Below are positions 10,196 to 18,572 of a stretch of 64,000 nt of DNA, one piece after another; positions within the stretch are counted from its first letter, which is position 1; each line of letters begins with the position of its first letter. This DNA comes from Nostoc carneum NIES-2107. GTDB lineage: Bacteria > Cyanobacteriota > Cyanobacteriia > Cyanobacteriales > Nostocaceae. The notes under the pieces were generated by a model. The model ran no database searches. It was not told the DNA's origin and saw nothing but the letters and a program-made list of their open reading frames with translations. The stretch is taken from positions 6,938,561-7,002,560 of the forward strand of contig AP018180.1 of NCBI GenBank assembly GCA_002368155.1, in the 5' to 3' direction. A program made the translations under genes and the position numbers.

Positions 10196-10267
10196 AAAGA
10201 TAGTAGGAAGATATATGTAAAGAAGAATTTCTTCTTTCTTGATCTTTACTACTTGTCTAAATAATCC

Positions 10268-11239
10268 ATGCAGACACAAAAACCATCTGTCAGCTTAATC
10301 CGTGCTAATTCTTACGAACGAGAGACTTTACGCGAGTCACTAGAAACGCTGCTGGAACCTTTTGGGGGGATAGCAGCTTTTGTTAAGCCAGGCGATCGCG
10401 TTTTGCTCAAACCTAATTTACTCACAGGTGCGCGTCCTGGTAAAGAGTGTACTACTCGCCCCGAATTGGTTTACACAGTTGCCCAGATGGTAATAGAGGT
10501 TGGCGGTAAGCCGTTTTTAGGGGATAGTCCGGCTTTTGGGAGTGCAAAAGGTGTGGCTATAGCCAATGGCTATGCACCCATTGTTGAGGAACTTCAGCTA
10601 CCAATTGTCGATTTTCACGGTCAGCGTTACGAAACCGTTAGCGAAAATTTTAATCATCTGTTGCTATCAAAAGAAGCAATGGCGGCGGATGTGGTGATTA
10701 ACTTACCCAAAGTCAAATCCCATGCTCAACTAACATTAACTTTAGGCGTAAAAAACCTCTTTGGTTGCGTTCCCGGCAAAATGAAAGCTTGGTGGCACAT
10801 GGAAGCCGGTAAAGATGCCAACCGCTTTGCAGAAATGTTAGTAGAAACTGCTAAGGCTATTAACCCCAGCTTAACCATTTTAGATGGGATCATCGGTCAT
10901 GATGGCAATGGCCCTAGTAATGGAGAACCACGTGCATTAGGTATCTTAGCAGCATCATCAAATGTGTTTGCCCTGGATCGGGCAATGGTAGAAATTCTCA
11001 ATGTCCCACCGCAGCAAGTACCCACAGTCGCAGCTTCCCAAAGATTAGGACTATGCCCAGAATTAACAGAAATTGATTTTCCTCATTTAGAACCTGATTT
11101 ACTCAAAATACAAGATTGGCGATTACCAGATAAGCTAGTCCCCATCGATTTTGCGATGCCACGTGTGATTAAATCCACATTTAAACACCTTTACATTCGT
11201 TTTATTAAAGAACCAATGACTGCCTATGGTAGACGTTAG
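10268..11239 (+). CDS. DUF362 domain protein
   Basis: 323 residues, covering one DUF362 domain: the RVLLKPNLL strand near residues 43-51, a central block with INLPKVKSHAQLTLT (about 143-157) and GVKNLFGCVPG. Unlike longer members, it has no C-terminal CxxCxxC ferredoxin-like cluster; only two or three isolated cysteines are seen. The biochemical function of the family is not established. It follows aspartase by 72 bases on the same strand and could be co-transcribed with it. A hairpin at 11317-11342 marks the likely end of the unit. Confidence 0.8.
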   Translation: MQTQKPSVSLIRANSYERETLRESLETLLEPFGGIAAFVKPGDRVLLKPNLLTGARPGKECTTRPELVYTVAQMVIEVGGKPFLGDSPAFGSAKGVAIANGYAPIVEELQLPIVDFHGQRYETVSENFNHLLLSKEAMAADVVINLPKVKSHAQLTLTLGVKNLFGCVPGKMKAWWHMEAGKDANRFAEMLVETAKAINPSLTILDGIIGHDGNGPSNGEPRALGILAASSNVFALDRAMVEILNVPPQQVPTVAASQRLGLCPELTEIDFPHLEPDLLKIQDWRLPDKLVPIDFAMPRVIKSTFKHLYIRFIKEPMTAYGRR

Positions 11240-11316
11240 TTGTGCAAGTGCAAACTTAGCTACAACTATTTTTCAAACAGCAATTTAAGCTATAAATACC
11301 CTCCGATTGCTTAACC

Positions 11317-11342
11317 AAACCGCCCTAGATTAGCGGCGGTTT
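11317..11342 (+). terminator. Terminator-like hairpin after the DUF362 gene
   Basis: Eight-base stem AAACCGCC / GGCGGTTT with a ten-base loop, 77 bases after the stop codon. It is followed by a pyrimidine-rich but not continuous T tract, so factor-independent termination is plausible rather than certain. Confidence 0.55.
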
Positions 11343-12109
11343 CCTCATACTCAATTTTGTTATAAAATTACGATCAAATACTGCATTATTGCGGTATCTA
11401 GTGCTGAAAAATTTGCTAAATTTATGTAGATATATAGTATCTAAATATCTTTTAATCTACCTAAATATAGATTGACAAAATCAGAAAGTATTAATAGTAA
11501 CAATTACTCATATCTTGGTAATATTCTTAGCATCCTAACTAATTTAATACTGTCGAACCAGGTAGATATGGCTGTATTTATTCAGTGTCGATTTATGGTT
11601 ACAAAAAGCAACAATATTGGTTAATCTAAAAACATGACACCGTTTCAGTATAACCACTGTGGAATATTACTCTATTGAATAGATAATCAGTGATTTTTCG
11701 GTAAAAATTTTAAGTAACACAAATTAACTACATATCCCTAAAACTACCTTAGACAAAGCTTTTTCAGATGTTATACTAATGCAATCAAGCCCAAAATTGA
11801 TTAAAAATTGCATCTGCACTCAACTGCAAAAATGTAATTTATGATTCTCTAATCCTAAATCAAAAGTAGCAAAAATGATACAAGTAGAGCAAGTGAGATT
11901 TAATCTTAGCTACCACATCAAAGCCCAAAATGTTTATCTGGAACTTTGTATCAAAAGACTTTTGTAGCGTAGGAATATTATGACACTTGTAAAAGTGGAT
12001 AAGATTATAAATGTATCCCCTGGTTACATCTAAAAGTAGTTAAAATAGGATCAAGGCTCTCTTCGGAGAGTAAAGCTCAAAGTGAAGTGGTGAAGTTCAA
12101 ATTTTTTGT
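11343..12109. other. Long AT-rich intergenic region
   Basis: About 770 bases without a supported gene. Near its right end lies a small hairpin with a UUCG tetraloop (CTCTC-TTCG-GAGAG, 12057-12070), which would sit in the 5' leader of the small membrane protein gene at 12110. No riboswitch or promoter was recognised. Confidence 0.45.
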
Positions 12110-12444
12110 ATGAATTCAAATAGTCAGTCTGCCAATACCGATACATATTCCCATAGGTTGGCAGACATTGTGGGAACCGCGATCGCTCTACTGACTCTGA
12201 CATTACCTGTATTTGTCATTGCTCATTATTCTTCGACAAATGTACACAACAATCAACAGCCTCTGACTTATAATCTACCCAGAAGCGGGGATTAAACGAT
12301 CAGACTCGAAATTCACAACTAAATAAACCCAAAGCGGAAACAGATAATTCAGCAACAACAAATGCTTATACTCTCTGTAAACAGGTGAGAGATGAAGCAT
12401 TGACAATCTTTCCGCTACAACAACTGAATAATCTCACGCGCTGA
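12110..12444 (+). pseudogene. Small one-helix membrane protein gene, probably longer but frameshifted
   Basis: The ATG at 12110 opens a 61-codon frame ending at TAA 12293-12295. It has a polar N-terminus and one clear membrane helix (about residues 20-40). Immediately before that stop, the -1 frame is open from 12274 to TGA 12442-12444 and reads as a polar, protein-like tail of about 50 residues ending NNLTR. A strong terminator follows 17 bases later. The simplest reading is one gene of roughly 110 codons with a one-base frameshift around 12274-12290; the GGGG run at 12287-12290 is a candidate point. The alternative is a genuine 61-residue protein with a non-coding 3' leader. I do not recognise the family. 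Confidence 0.5.
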
Positions 12445-12460
12445 TGATACAGCGCGGATA

Positions 12461-12493
12461 TGCGGCGATTCTTTAGGGATCGCCGCACTTTTT
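12461..12493 (+). terminator. Rho-independent terminator
   Basis: Perfect nine-base stem TGCGGCGAT / ATCGCCGCA with a nine-base loop, followed at once by CTTTTT. It ends the transcript of the small membrane protein gene and separates it from ppa. Confidence 0.85.
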
Positions 12494-12665
12494 GTCACCA
12501 TAATACTTTTCGGTAAAAGAAAAAGGTAAAAAGCAAAAGCCATTTCCCTTTTACCTTTTCCCCGGAATTCAGTAGTATTGAAGTCCATCTTGGCCCTAAA
12601 ATTCTACACGGGGAGGCAATATTGCTTATATCCCCGATGTACTGTTTTATAAGAGGAGCTTGTTT

Positions 12666-13178
12666 GTGGATTTATCCCGTATACCACCCCAACCAAAACC
12701 TGGTCTAATCAACGTTCTGATTGAAATTGCAGGCGGGAGTAAAAATAAATACGAATTCGACAAAGACTTACAAGCTTTTGCCTTAGACCGGGTACTTTAT
12801 TCGTCGGTAAAATATCCTTATGACTACGGCTTTGTCCCCAACACTTTAGCTGATGACGGCGATCCTCTAGATGGGATGGTGATCATTGATGAACCTACCT
12901 TTCCTGGTTGTATAATTGCGGCACGACCCATTGGCTTCTTAGAAATGATTGATGGTGGCGATCGCGACGAAAAAATTCTTTGCGTTCCTGACAAAGATCC
13001 GCGCTACGCTCAAGTACAATCTTTAAAGGATGTACCATCACACCGCTTGGATGAAATCGCTGAATTTTTCCGCAGTTATAAAAATCTGGAAAAGAAAGTA
13101 ACTGAAATTCTCGGTTGGCAAGATGTTGATAAAGTCAAAGCTTTGGTAGATAAGTCCATTAAAGCTGCTCAAGGATAA
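12666..13178 (+). CDS. ppa: Inorganic pyrophosphatase (family I, soluble)
   Basis: 170 residues from a GTG at 12666, chosen because AGGAG at 12654-12658 lies seven bases upstream. The TTG at 12660 overlaps that ribosome site and is rejected. The family I signature DGDPLD is at residues 64-69, with [11 protein letters not shown] just before and the metal-binding DKDPR further on. It hydrolyses pyrophosphate to phosphate, pulling biosynthetic reactions forward. Length and motifs are fully typical of bacterial PPases, so the call is secure. Confidence 0.96.
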   Translation: MDLSRIPPQPKPGLINVLIEIAGGSKNKYEFDKDLQAFALDRVLYSSVKYPYDYGFVPNTLADDGDPLDGMVIIDEPTFPGCIIAARPIGFLEMIDGGDRDEKILCVPDKDPRYAQVQSLKDVPSHRLDEIAEFFRSYKNLEKKVTEILGWQDVDKVKALVDKSIKAAQG

Positions 13179-13433
13179 TTGATAATAGGTAATGGGTAGT
13201 TTTTCACTGGTCAGTAGAACTAGAAGCTAGGAACAAGGGACTTAGAGTATAAAAGAGAAATAATCAAGACGCAATTAATCGCGTTTCTCCAACTCTTAAT
13301 TCTTGACTAAATGCTATCTTTGTGATATTGACTAGTGAGTAATTACCCATTATTCATAATTTTTCCATTTTCAGCCTGCAAGTGCTGACTAGAAACTCAA
13401 AACGCCAACATTGCCACCGCACCCCTAAATCAA

Positions 13434-13817
13434 ATGCAGCGTACTCTCCTTTTGGCAAAAATTCACAACTGTACCCTCACAGGGGCCAATATCAACTATG
13501 TGGGTAGTATCAGTATAGATAACGTTCTGTTGCAAAAATCTGGAATTTTACCCTATGAACAGGTACAAGTCGTGAATAGTGCTAATGGTGAGCGTTTTAT
13601 TACCTATGCCATACCTGCTCCAGCCTATTCCGGAATTATTGAGCTAAATGGGGCTGCCGCACGTCTAGGCATTATAGGCGATCGCCTGATTATAATGGCC
13701 TACGGGCAGTTCACCACAGAAGAGTTACAAAATTACTCGCCTACGGTCGTCATTGTAGACGAAAACAACCGACCATTGGAAGTAAGGCACTACGATGACC
13801 TGCTCAGTAAGGCCTAA
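13434..13817 (+). CDS. panD: Aspartate 1-decarboxylase (pyruvoyl-dependent)
   Basis: 127 residues. The self-processing site YVGSIS places the Gly24-Ser25 bond where the proenzyme is cleaved to form the N-terminal pyruvoyl group of the alpha chain. The catalytic Lys9 region (AKIH) and the NGAAARL segment are present. The enzyme makes beta-alanine from aspartate for pantothenate/CoA synthesis. Only 12 bases separate it from the MBL-fold gene downstream, so the two are probably co-transcribed. Confidence 0.96.
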   Translation: MQRTLLLAKIHNCTLTGANINYVGSISIDNVLLQKSGILPYEQVQVVNSANGERFITYAIPAPAYSGIIELNGAAARLGIIGDRLIIMAYGQFTTEELQNYSPTVVIVDENNRPLEVRHYDDLLSKA

Positions 13818-13829
13818 ACTGCAAAGAAA

Positions 13830-14786
13830 ATGTCAAATACTGAACTGTCGGTTTCCCAAAGCCATTTAACTGAGAAACAACCTACTCCGCTTACAAGTCC
13901 ACCTGGGGAATTTGCGGTGCAATTCTGGGGTGTGAGAGGTTTGGTTGCGACTCCCAGCAGCAACACTACGCGGTATGGCGGAAATACTGCTTGTGTAGCA
14001 ATGCGTGTAGGCACAAAACATTTAATTTTTGATGGTGGTACTGGCTTAAGGTTACTGGGTAAAACTTGGCAAGAATTAGAACAGCCACTAGAAGCCTATC
14101 TATTTTTTACTAATTCCCAGTCCAATCGCATTCAAGGGTTTCCTTTTTTTGGCCCTGCGTTTGCTGCTAAAAATCGCTTTCATCTTTACGGTTCAGCCGC
14201 CTCAAACAGCGCCTCAATTAAGCAATGTCTGTGCGATCAAATGCTGCAACCACACTTTCCCTACCCGTTACAGGTGATGCAATCAGAATTGCATTTCCAC
14301 AATATAAATCCTGGTAGCGAGGTAAAGCTAGGAGAACTGACGATTCACACAGCATTAATTAACAAACATCAGCGTTCCGTTGGCTATCGAGTTAATTGGC
14401 AGGATTTTAGCGTCGCTTACGTCACAGATTTGTCGAAAAATCCTGAGCAAGTAGAACAAGAAAAAATTCTGCAGCTAATTCAAGGGACTGATTTGCTCAT
14501 TGCTAACAGTACCTACACTACTCCTAATACTCACAACCACGATTCTTCTAATGTGCAGTGGCAAACTGCTGTGGATTTAGCTAGCAAAGCAGGAGTTAAC
14601 AGCTTAGTTATCTCTCATTATCACCCAGATGATGATGATGATTTTCTCGATCGCGTACAATCGGAAGTCAATTCTGCATTCCCCAAAGCATTATTAGCAC
14701 GTGAAGGTATGGTGTTATCTGTAAGTCATGAGCAGACAAACGGAACAAAGACAACAAAGAAGACAAAAAAGACCAAGGAGAAGTAA
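13830..14786 (+). CDS. MBL-fold protein with degenerate metal site
   Basis: 318 residues with the fold of the cyclic-phosphodiesterase-like MBL proteins: QFWGVRG (31-37), RYGGNTACV (48-56), LIFDGGTGLR (65-74) and IQGFPFF (101-107). The canonical THxHxDHIQG motif is replaced by TNSQSNRIQG (94-103), so His, His, Asp and His have all changed to Asn, Gln, Asn and Arg. A later Asp/His-bearing segment is also altered (LLIANSTYT, HDSSNVQW), while SHYHPDDDDD near the end retains a His. The fold is probably intact but metal hydrolysis is probably lost. The last 20 residues are Lys/Thr repeats. It is likely co-transcribed with panD. Possible roles are a binding or regulatory protein; this is inference. 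Confidence 0.8.
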   Translation: MSNTELSVSQSHLTEKQPTPLTSPPGEFAVQFWGVRGLVATPSSNTTRYGGNTACVAMRVGTKHLIFDGGTGLRLLGKTWQELEQPLEAYLFFTNSQSNRIQGFPFFGPAFAAKNRFHLYGSAASNSASIKQCLCDQMLQPHFPYPLQVMQSELHFHNINPGSEVKLGELTIHTALINKHQRSVGYRVNWQDFSVAYVTDLSKNPEQVEQEKILQLIQGTDLLIANSTYTTPNTHNHDSSNVQWQTAVDLASKAGVNSLVISHYHPDDDDDFLDRVQSEVNSAFPKALLAREGMVLSVSHEQTNGTKTTKKTKKTKEK

Positions 14787-14794
14787 TTAATAAC

Positions 14795-14832
14795 AGTTAA
14801 CTGTTGACTGTTAACTGTTGACTGTTAACTAA
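14795..14832. repeat. STRR heptamers at the 3' end of the TrpD-like gene
   Basis: Head-to-tail copies of TTAACTG/TTGACTG straddle the stop codon of the TrpD-like gene, so its last ten or so residues (VNSQQLTVNS) are encoded by the repeat. A related array of CAACAGT heptamers lies at the other end of the gene (15880-15916). Confidence 0.85.
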
Positions 14833-15861
14833 TTTTCTCAGGTCTTGGAGTTTGGCCGCGACTACGCCAGTAGTGAATAATTCAGAGGCTTTGGCAATAC
14901 CCGATCGCATATCTGGAGAAATACCACTGCGCCACAGGTAAAATCCACCATTCCACAAGGCTGTTTGCATCAACTCTGTGGGTTTACCAGCTAAAACCTC
15001 TTGCATCTCGCTGAGTAATTCTGCGGTAGTCTCAAGGGGGACATTTTTGGTAGTAAATCCATAATCACGTGGTGCAAGGTGTAAACGTTCTAGCACTCCT
15101 GTATGTGAAGATAAGCCGATAATTGCAGTGCGATCGCGTGGTAAGTCACAACTACCTTCTAATCCCTTCACTAAGGTATATTTTGTGACATTTTGTAAAG
15201 CTAGCGTTTCCTGAAATAGCGCTTCTGTTGGTGGATGGACAAAGCCAGGGATCATATGAACATCGCCAGCATAAGGACACCAAATTAGCTCCATTGTGGC
15301 CAAGGGGGGACGCTTGCCTAATTGGTCGCGGTAATCCCAAATACTTTGGTTTAATGTAAAATGCTTAGGATTGTAAACAAAGCCAATTCCTGTTTGCTCC
15401 AATATTTCCTGGGTTTTTGCTAGTGGTAAGGTTGTCCAATCAACCCCTAAACCCTGCCAAATTTCTACCAGGGGAAGTCCGTACTTAGTCGGGAGGCGAT
15501 CGCCTCCGTGCATTACCACTGGTTGACCAACAGCAGCTAATAGCAAAGCAACAATTGGGCTAATTGGCGCAGTCCGGGTTCTGCCATCATAGGGTATGCC
15601 TAAGACTATTACTGGTCGCTCCGCCGCAATAGGTTGCAGTTTTGGCCCTAGTTCATTGTAGGCATCTAACATTCCCGCTAACTCTTCTGGCGTGGGACGC
15701 TTGATTCGATGAGCAATTAAAAACGCCCCGATTTGGGCGGGTGTGGCTTCACCTAGCAACATCATTTTGGTAGCTGTGGCGGCTTCAGCACGAGTTAAAT
15801 TTTCTCCTGTGTGATTTCCACTTCCTACCTTTTTTAATAATTGCCTAAATAAGTTGCTCAT
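14797..15861 (-). CDS. Anthranilate phosphoribosyltransferase-like protein (TrpD2/YbiB type)
   Basis: 354 residues from the ATG at 15861 (a TTG three codons upstream is open). The N-terminal helical bundle (ENLTRAEAA) and alpha/beta domain follow TrpD, but the signature loops differ. The phosphoribosyl-pyrophosphate loop reads GIPYDGRTRTAP rather than the usual GTGGDG form, and the KHGN motif is MHGGDRLPTKYG. This marks the TrpD2 subgroup, not the tryptophan-pathway enzyme. It lies 95 bases downstream of the NtcB-like gene and is likely in the same NtcA-driven unit. A nirB gene neighbours ntcB in known nitrate-assimilation clusters; whether this protein corresponds to NirB could not be checked. 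The C-terminus is formed by heptamer repeats. Confidence 0.75.
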   Translation of the reverse strand: MSNLFRQLLKKVGSGNHTGENLTRAEAATATKMMLLGEATPAQIGAFLIAHRIKRPTPEELAGMLDAYNELGPKLQPIAAERPVIVLGIPYDGRTRTAPISPIVALLLAAVGQPVVMHGGDRLPTKYGLPLVEIWQGLGVDWTTLPLAKTQEILEQTGIGFVYNPKHFTLNQSIWDYRDQLGKRPPLATMELIWCPYAGDVHMIPGFVHPPTEALFQETLALQNVTKYTLVKGLEGSCDLPRDRTAIIGLSSHTGVLERLHLAPRDYGFTTKNVPLETTAELLSEMQEVLAGKPTELMQTALWNGGFYLWRSGISPDMRSGIAKASELFTTGVVAAKLQDLRKLVNSQQLTVNS

Positions 15862-15875
15862 GGTACTCAAAGGTC

Positions 15876-15916
15876 AAGGGTCAACAGTCAACAGTCAACA
15901 GTCAACAGTCAACAGT
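15876..15916. repeat. STRR heptamers between the NtcB-like and TrpD-like genes
   Basis: Five or six copies of CAACAGT in tandem, just upstream of the TrpD-like start codon. They would lie in the intercistronic part of a shared transcript. Confidence 0.85.
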
Positions 15917-15956
15917 TATTGGACTCTAGACTTATGACTTTTGAGTCATCATAGCC

Positions 15957-16904
15957 TTAAGAAGCCGATCGCTGTTGATTAATTTGCGGTGGGATGTTTT
16001 GTCGCACTAGTTGCCAAAAGTGGTTGATAGGGGGAATTTGCAAGCGATCGCCAGTGGTAACCATAACCACCCGACGAGTCAAACTCGGACTATCAGACAG
16101 ATTACTGTTACTATTACAGGCTAAAGGACGTACTGCCAAGGTGGGATCTAGCCGCGCTTCCATGAGTGCGGAATGGGGTAGCAAAGCTACCAGTTCTCCT
16201 TGGCGCACCACTCCCCGGAAAGCATCTAAAGTATTGACCTCTAAAGCTGCTTGGAGTGTAGCTTCTAAACGCTCAAACCTATCTTGTATTAAACGTTGCA
16301 TCCCATAACCATCTTTAAAAACCACTTGGGGGTAACGAATTAGCTCCGACCAAGGAATATATTCATATTGGGCTAAGGGATGCTTGGCAGAAGTTAATAC
16401 CTCAATGGGTTCTTCATATAGTACTTCTACCACCATTTCGCGGCCAGTGGTTAAGAAACGATTATTCATCACGATCGCTAAATCCACCAGTCCATCTTTG
16501 AGGACTTTTAAAGCGCGATCGCTACCCAAAGAAGTTACCCGCAATTGCACCTCTGGGTAATCACGACAAAATTGTTGTAACACTGGCGGTAAATACGATC
16601 CACACATTGAGTGAATCGCTGCAATACACAACTCTGGTTGTTTACCGGCAATTAAATCTGTTAATTCCTCTGTCGCTATTTGCCACTCCTGACAAATTTT
16701 TCGCACCCGGGGTAGTAAACGTTCACCGCCCAATGTTAGCTTGGCGTGAGTCGTGCGGTGAAACAACTCTAGTCCCAAATCAGCTTCTAAGGCTTGTATT
16801 TGACGGCTAATTGTCGATTGAGTGACACCACATTTTCTAGCAGCTTGCTGAAAGCTGCCGGTTTCCGCGATCGCTAAAAAGGCTTGCAACTGCTCTAGTC
16901 GCAT
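15957..16904 (-). CDS. ntcB: LysR-family regulator, probable NtcB (nitrate assimilation activator)
   Basis: 315 residues. The N-terminal winged helix (1-60) is classical LysR: LEQLQAFLAIAETGSFQQAA, then the recognition helix TQSTISRQIQALE. The effector domain (about 90-300) contains VTSLGSDRALKVLKDGLVDLAIV. Length, the FKDGYGMQRLIQ segment and an N-terminus unlike the RbcR/CmpR paralogues suggest NtcB, the activator of nitrate-assimilation genes under nitrogen limitation. Strong independent support is a consensus NtcA promoter 37-78 bases upstream of the ATG. The nirA-nrt-narB genes are not in the window. The specific NtcB identity rests on remembered family features and the promoter, so another LysR is possible. 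Confidence 0.65.
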   Translation of the reverse strand: MRLEQLQAFLAIAETGSFQQAARKCGVTQSTISRQIQALEADLGLELFHRTTHAKLTLGGERLLPRVRKICQEWQIATEELTDLIAGKQPELCIAAIHSMCGSYLPPVLQQFCRDYPEVQLRVTSLGSDRALKVLKDGLVDLAIVMNNRFLTTGREMVVEVLYEEPIEVLTSAKHPLAQYEYIPWSELIRYPQVVFKDGYGMQRLIQDRFERLEATLQAALEVNTLDAFRGVVRQGELVALLPHSALMEARLDPTLAVRPLACNSNSNLSDSPSLTRRVVMVTTGDRLQIPPINHFWQLVRQNIPPQINQQRSAS

Positions 16905-16940
16905 TTTTTTGTAGCCTGAATTACATTTATTAATTTCATT

Positions 16941-16982
16941 AACTTAACGGATTTTCTACCTCAATTTGGTACGGTTTGTTAC
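16941..16982 (-). promoter_or_regulatory. Consensus NtcA-activated promoter upstream of the NtcB-like gene
   Basis: On the minus strand GTA-ACAAACCG-TAC (plus positions 16969-16982) is a perfect GTAN8TAC NtcA box. Exactly 22 bases further on is TAAGTT (16941-16946), matching the TAN3T -10 element. GTAN8TAC-N22-TAN3T is the established layout of NtcA-activated promoters. Transcription would start about 30 bases before the regulator's ATG. Confidence 0.88.
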
Positions 16983-17261
16983 AAGTGCTTTCCTCTGCAA
17001 TATTTTAATTTAACTTTTTCTGAAAGTCGTTTTATATTTTTTCTCATTAATAGTCACCCTGAAGCCTCATTTGTCGCCAAATCTCCTCAAGACGAGATTT
17101 TAAATTTTCTTTAGTCGTATCTAAATATCAAGACAAGGGATTGGGGACTGGGGATTGGGGATTGGGGACTGGGGATGAGGGAGATGAGGAGAAATTACCA
17201 ACACCCAATTACCAATTACCCATTACCAATTACCTATTACCAATTACCTATGCCCCATGCC
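16983..17261. other. Intergenic region with weak hairpin and STRR arrays
   Basis: It contains a seven-base-stem hairpin AAATCTC / GAGATTT (17079-17100) followed on the plus strand by a T-rich stretch, and a long compound array (about 17141-17280) of GGGGATT/GGGGACT heptamers and then ATTACCA/ATTACCC heptamers. No gene is seen. The array enters the 3' end of the HEAT-repeat gene. Confidence 0.6.
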
Positions 17262-18485
17262 CTATGCCCCATACCCCATTTCTGGTGCAAGATTTTTGAG
17301 GGCAGCGATCGCGTGTAGTCTGACTGATGGTTCTGCGTCTGCTAGTAGTAGAGTCAATGGTTCAATCGCCTCGATATTGCCTAGTTGTCCTAAGGAGAGG
17401 GCGATCGCATTTTTGATGTTGGCAAGTTCTGTGGCGGGATGCTTAGATTGCAGAATTGCCAATAAAATTTCTGTGGCTAATGGCGTTAACTCTGGCTGTT
17501 GTACTCGCCCTAAAACTGTGACAATTTCCTGCCACACTGTTTCCGAGGTGCTGTGATCAAATGCTTGTTGAAGATATACTAAACTTGTAGATGTTCCTAA
17601 CCAACTCAGCGCCCGAATAATTTCTAATTGCAGCTTGATGGATATATTGGGTGATATTAAAGCCGCAAATAAGCATTGAGCCGCATTGTCATTACCCATA
17701 CGAGCTAGAGTAATTGCAGCAGTGCAAGCAACGTCTTCGTTTAAATCATCAAGTCTAGGTTGGAGTTTTGTTACCAAATCTAATGTTTCGCATAATTCAG
17801 GGCGAAAACCTAAACCTTGGACTGCGGCGTGTCTGACTGAGGCGGCGACATCGTCTAAAGCTTTCACCAATACAGGCGGAATACGTTCATCATGAAAGCT
17901 GCTGAGGGCTTCAATGACTGCGGTTCTAACTGCGGGTTGTGGATCTTCTACTACATCCAAAAGCGGTGTAATGGTTTCTGTGCTACGGATATAGGAAAGC
18001 GATCGCACTGCTAAAAGTCTGGTATCTTCCGCAAGTAAGAGTTCAGTTAGTGCAGCACTAGCAAGGCGATCCATTTTCCCCAATGCATTTGCTGCCATTT
18101 CCTTGAGTTCTTGGCTATCGCTAGTTTTTAATAATTGCACCAAAGGCGCGATCGTCTCTGGATGCTGAAGTTCTCCTAATATCCTTGCTGCATACCAGCG
18201 AACTTCCTCGTCTGCGTCCTCATCTTCTAAAATTTCAACTAATCGCGGAATAGATAATTTTCCTAGATACTGAAAAACCTTAGCAATCTCCCAGCGTTGC
18301 TGAAAATCACCCATTTCTAAGATAGAGATGGTTAAATCCAGCAAAAGCTCTTGGTTTTCCAATATTTCTGGATGTGTAGACTCTTGTTTGAGAATCAACT
18401 GTTGTAGATATTCAATCAGCAATGACCAATCAGCTGCATCATGTGCTGCTTGTGCTTGCACCAAAAGCTGGTTGATATTATTCAC
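17262..18485 (-). CDS. HEAT-repeat protein (phycobilisome-lyase-like class)
   Basis: 407 residues starting at a GTG (18483-18485). After a helical N-terminus (1-75), about ten HEAT-type helical pairs follow. They are recognisable from repeated stretches such as DEEVRWYAARILGEL, DSQELKEMAANALGKM, PQPAVRTAVIEAL, AASVRHAAVQGLG and AEPSVRLHAIAAL. This form of HEAT protein is common in cyanobacteria and includes the CpcE/CpcF phycobilin lyases, but no phycobilisome gene is nearby, so a lyase role is not claimed. The last residues (MGYGA) run into STRR heptamers. It is presumably a scaffold or protein-binding factor. Confidence 0.85.
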   Translation of the reverse strand: MNNINQLLVQAQAAHDAADWSLLIEYLQQLILKQESTHPEILENQELLLDLTISILEMGDFQQRWEIAKVFQYLGKLSIPRLVEILEDEDADEEVRWYAARILGELQHPETIAPLVQLLKTSDSQELKEMAANALGKMDRLASAALTELLLAEDTRLLAVRSLSYIRSTETITPLLDVVEDPQPAVRTAVIEALSSFHDERIPPVLVKALDDVAASVRHAAVQGLGFRPELCETLDLVTKLQPRLDDLNEDVACTAAITLARMGNDNAAQCLFAALISPNISIKLQLEIIRALSWLGTSTSLVYLQQAFDHSTSETVWQEIVTVLGRVQQPELTPLATEILLAILQSKHPATELANIKNAIALSLGQLGNIEAIEPLTLLLADAEPSVRLHAIAALKNLAPEMGYGA

Positions 18486-18572
18486 GATTCTTACAAACCT
18501 CTACACTGGTCATCTTTTATATTTTCTCAGGATCTATACAATATAGCCAAGGGTTCCTAGTACTCCACCACA

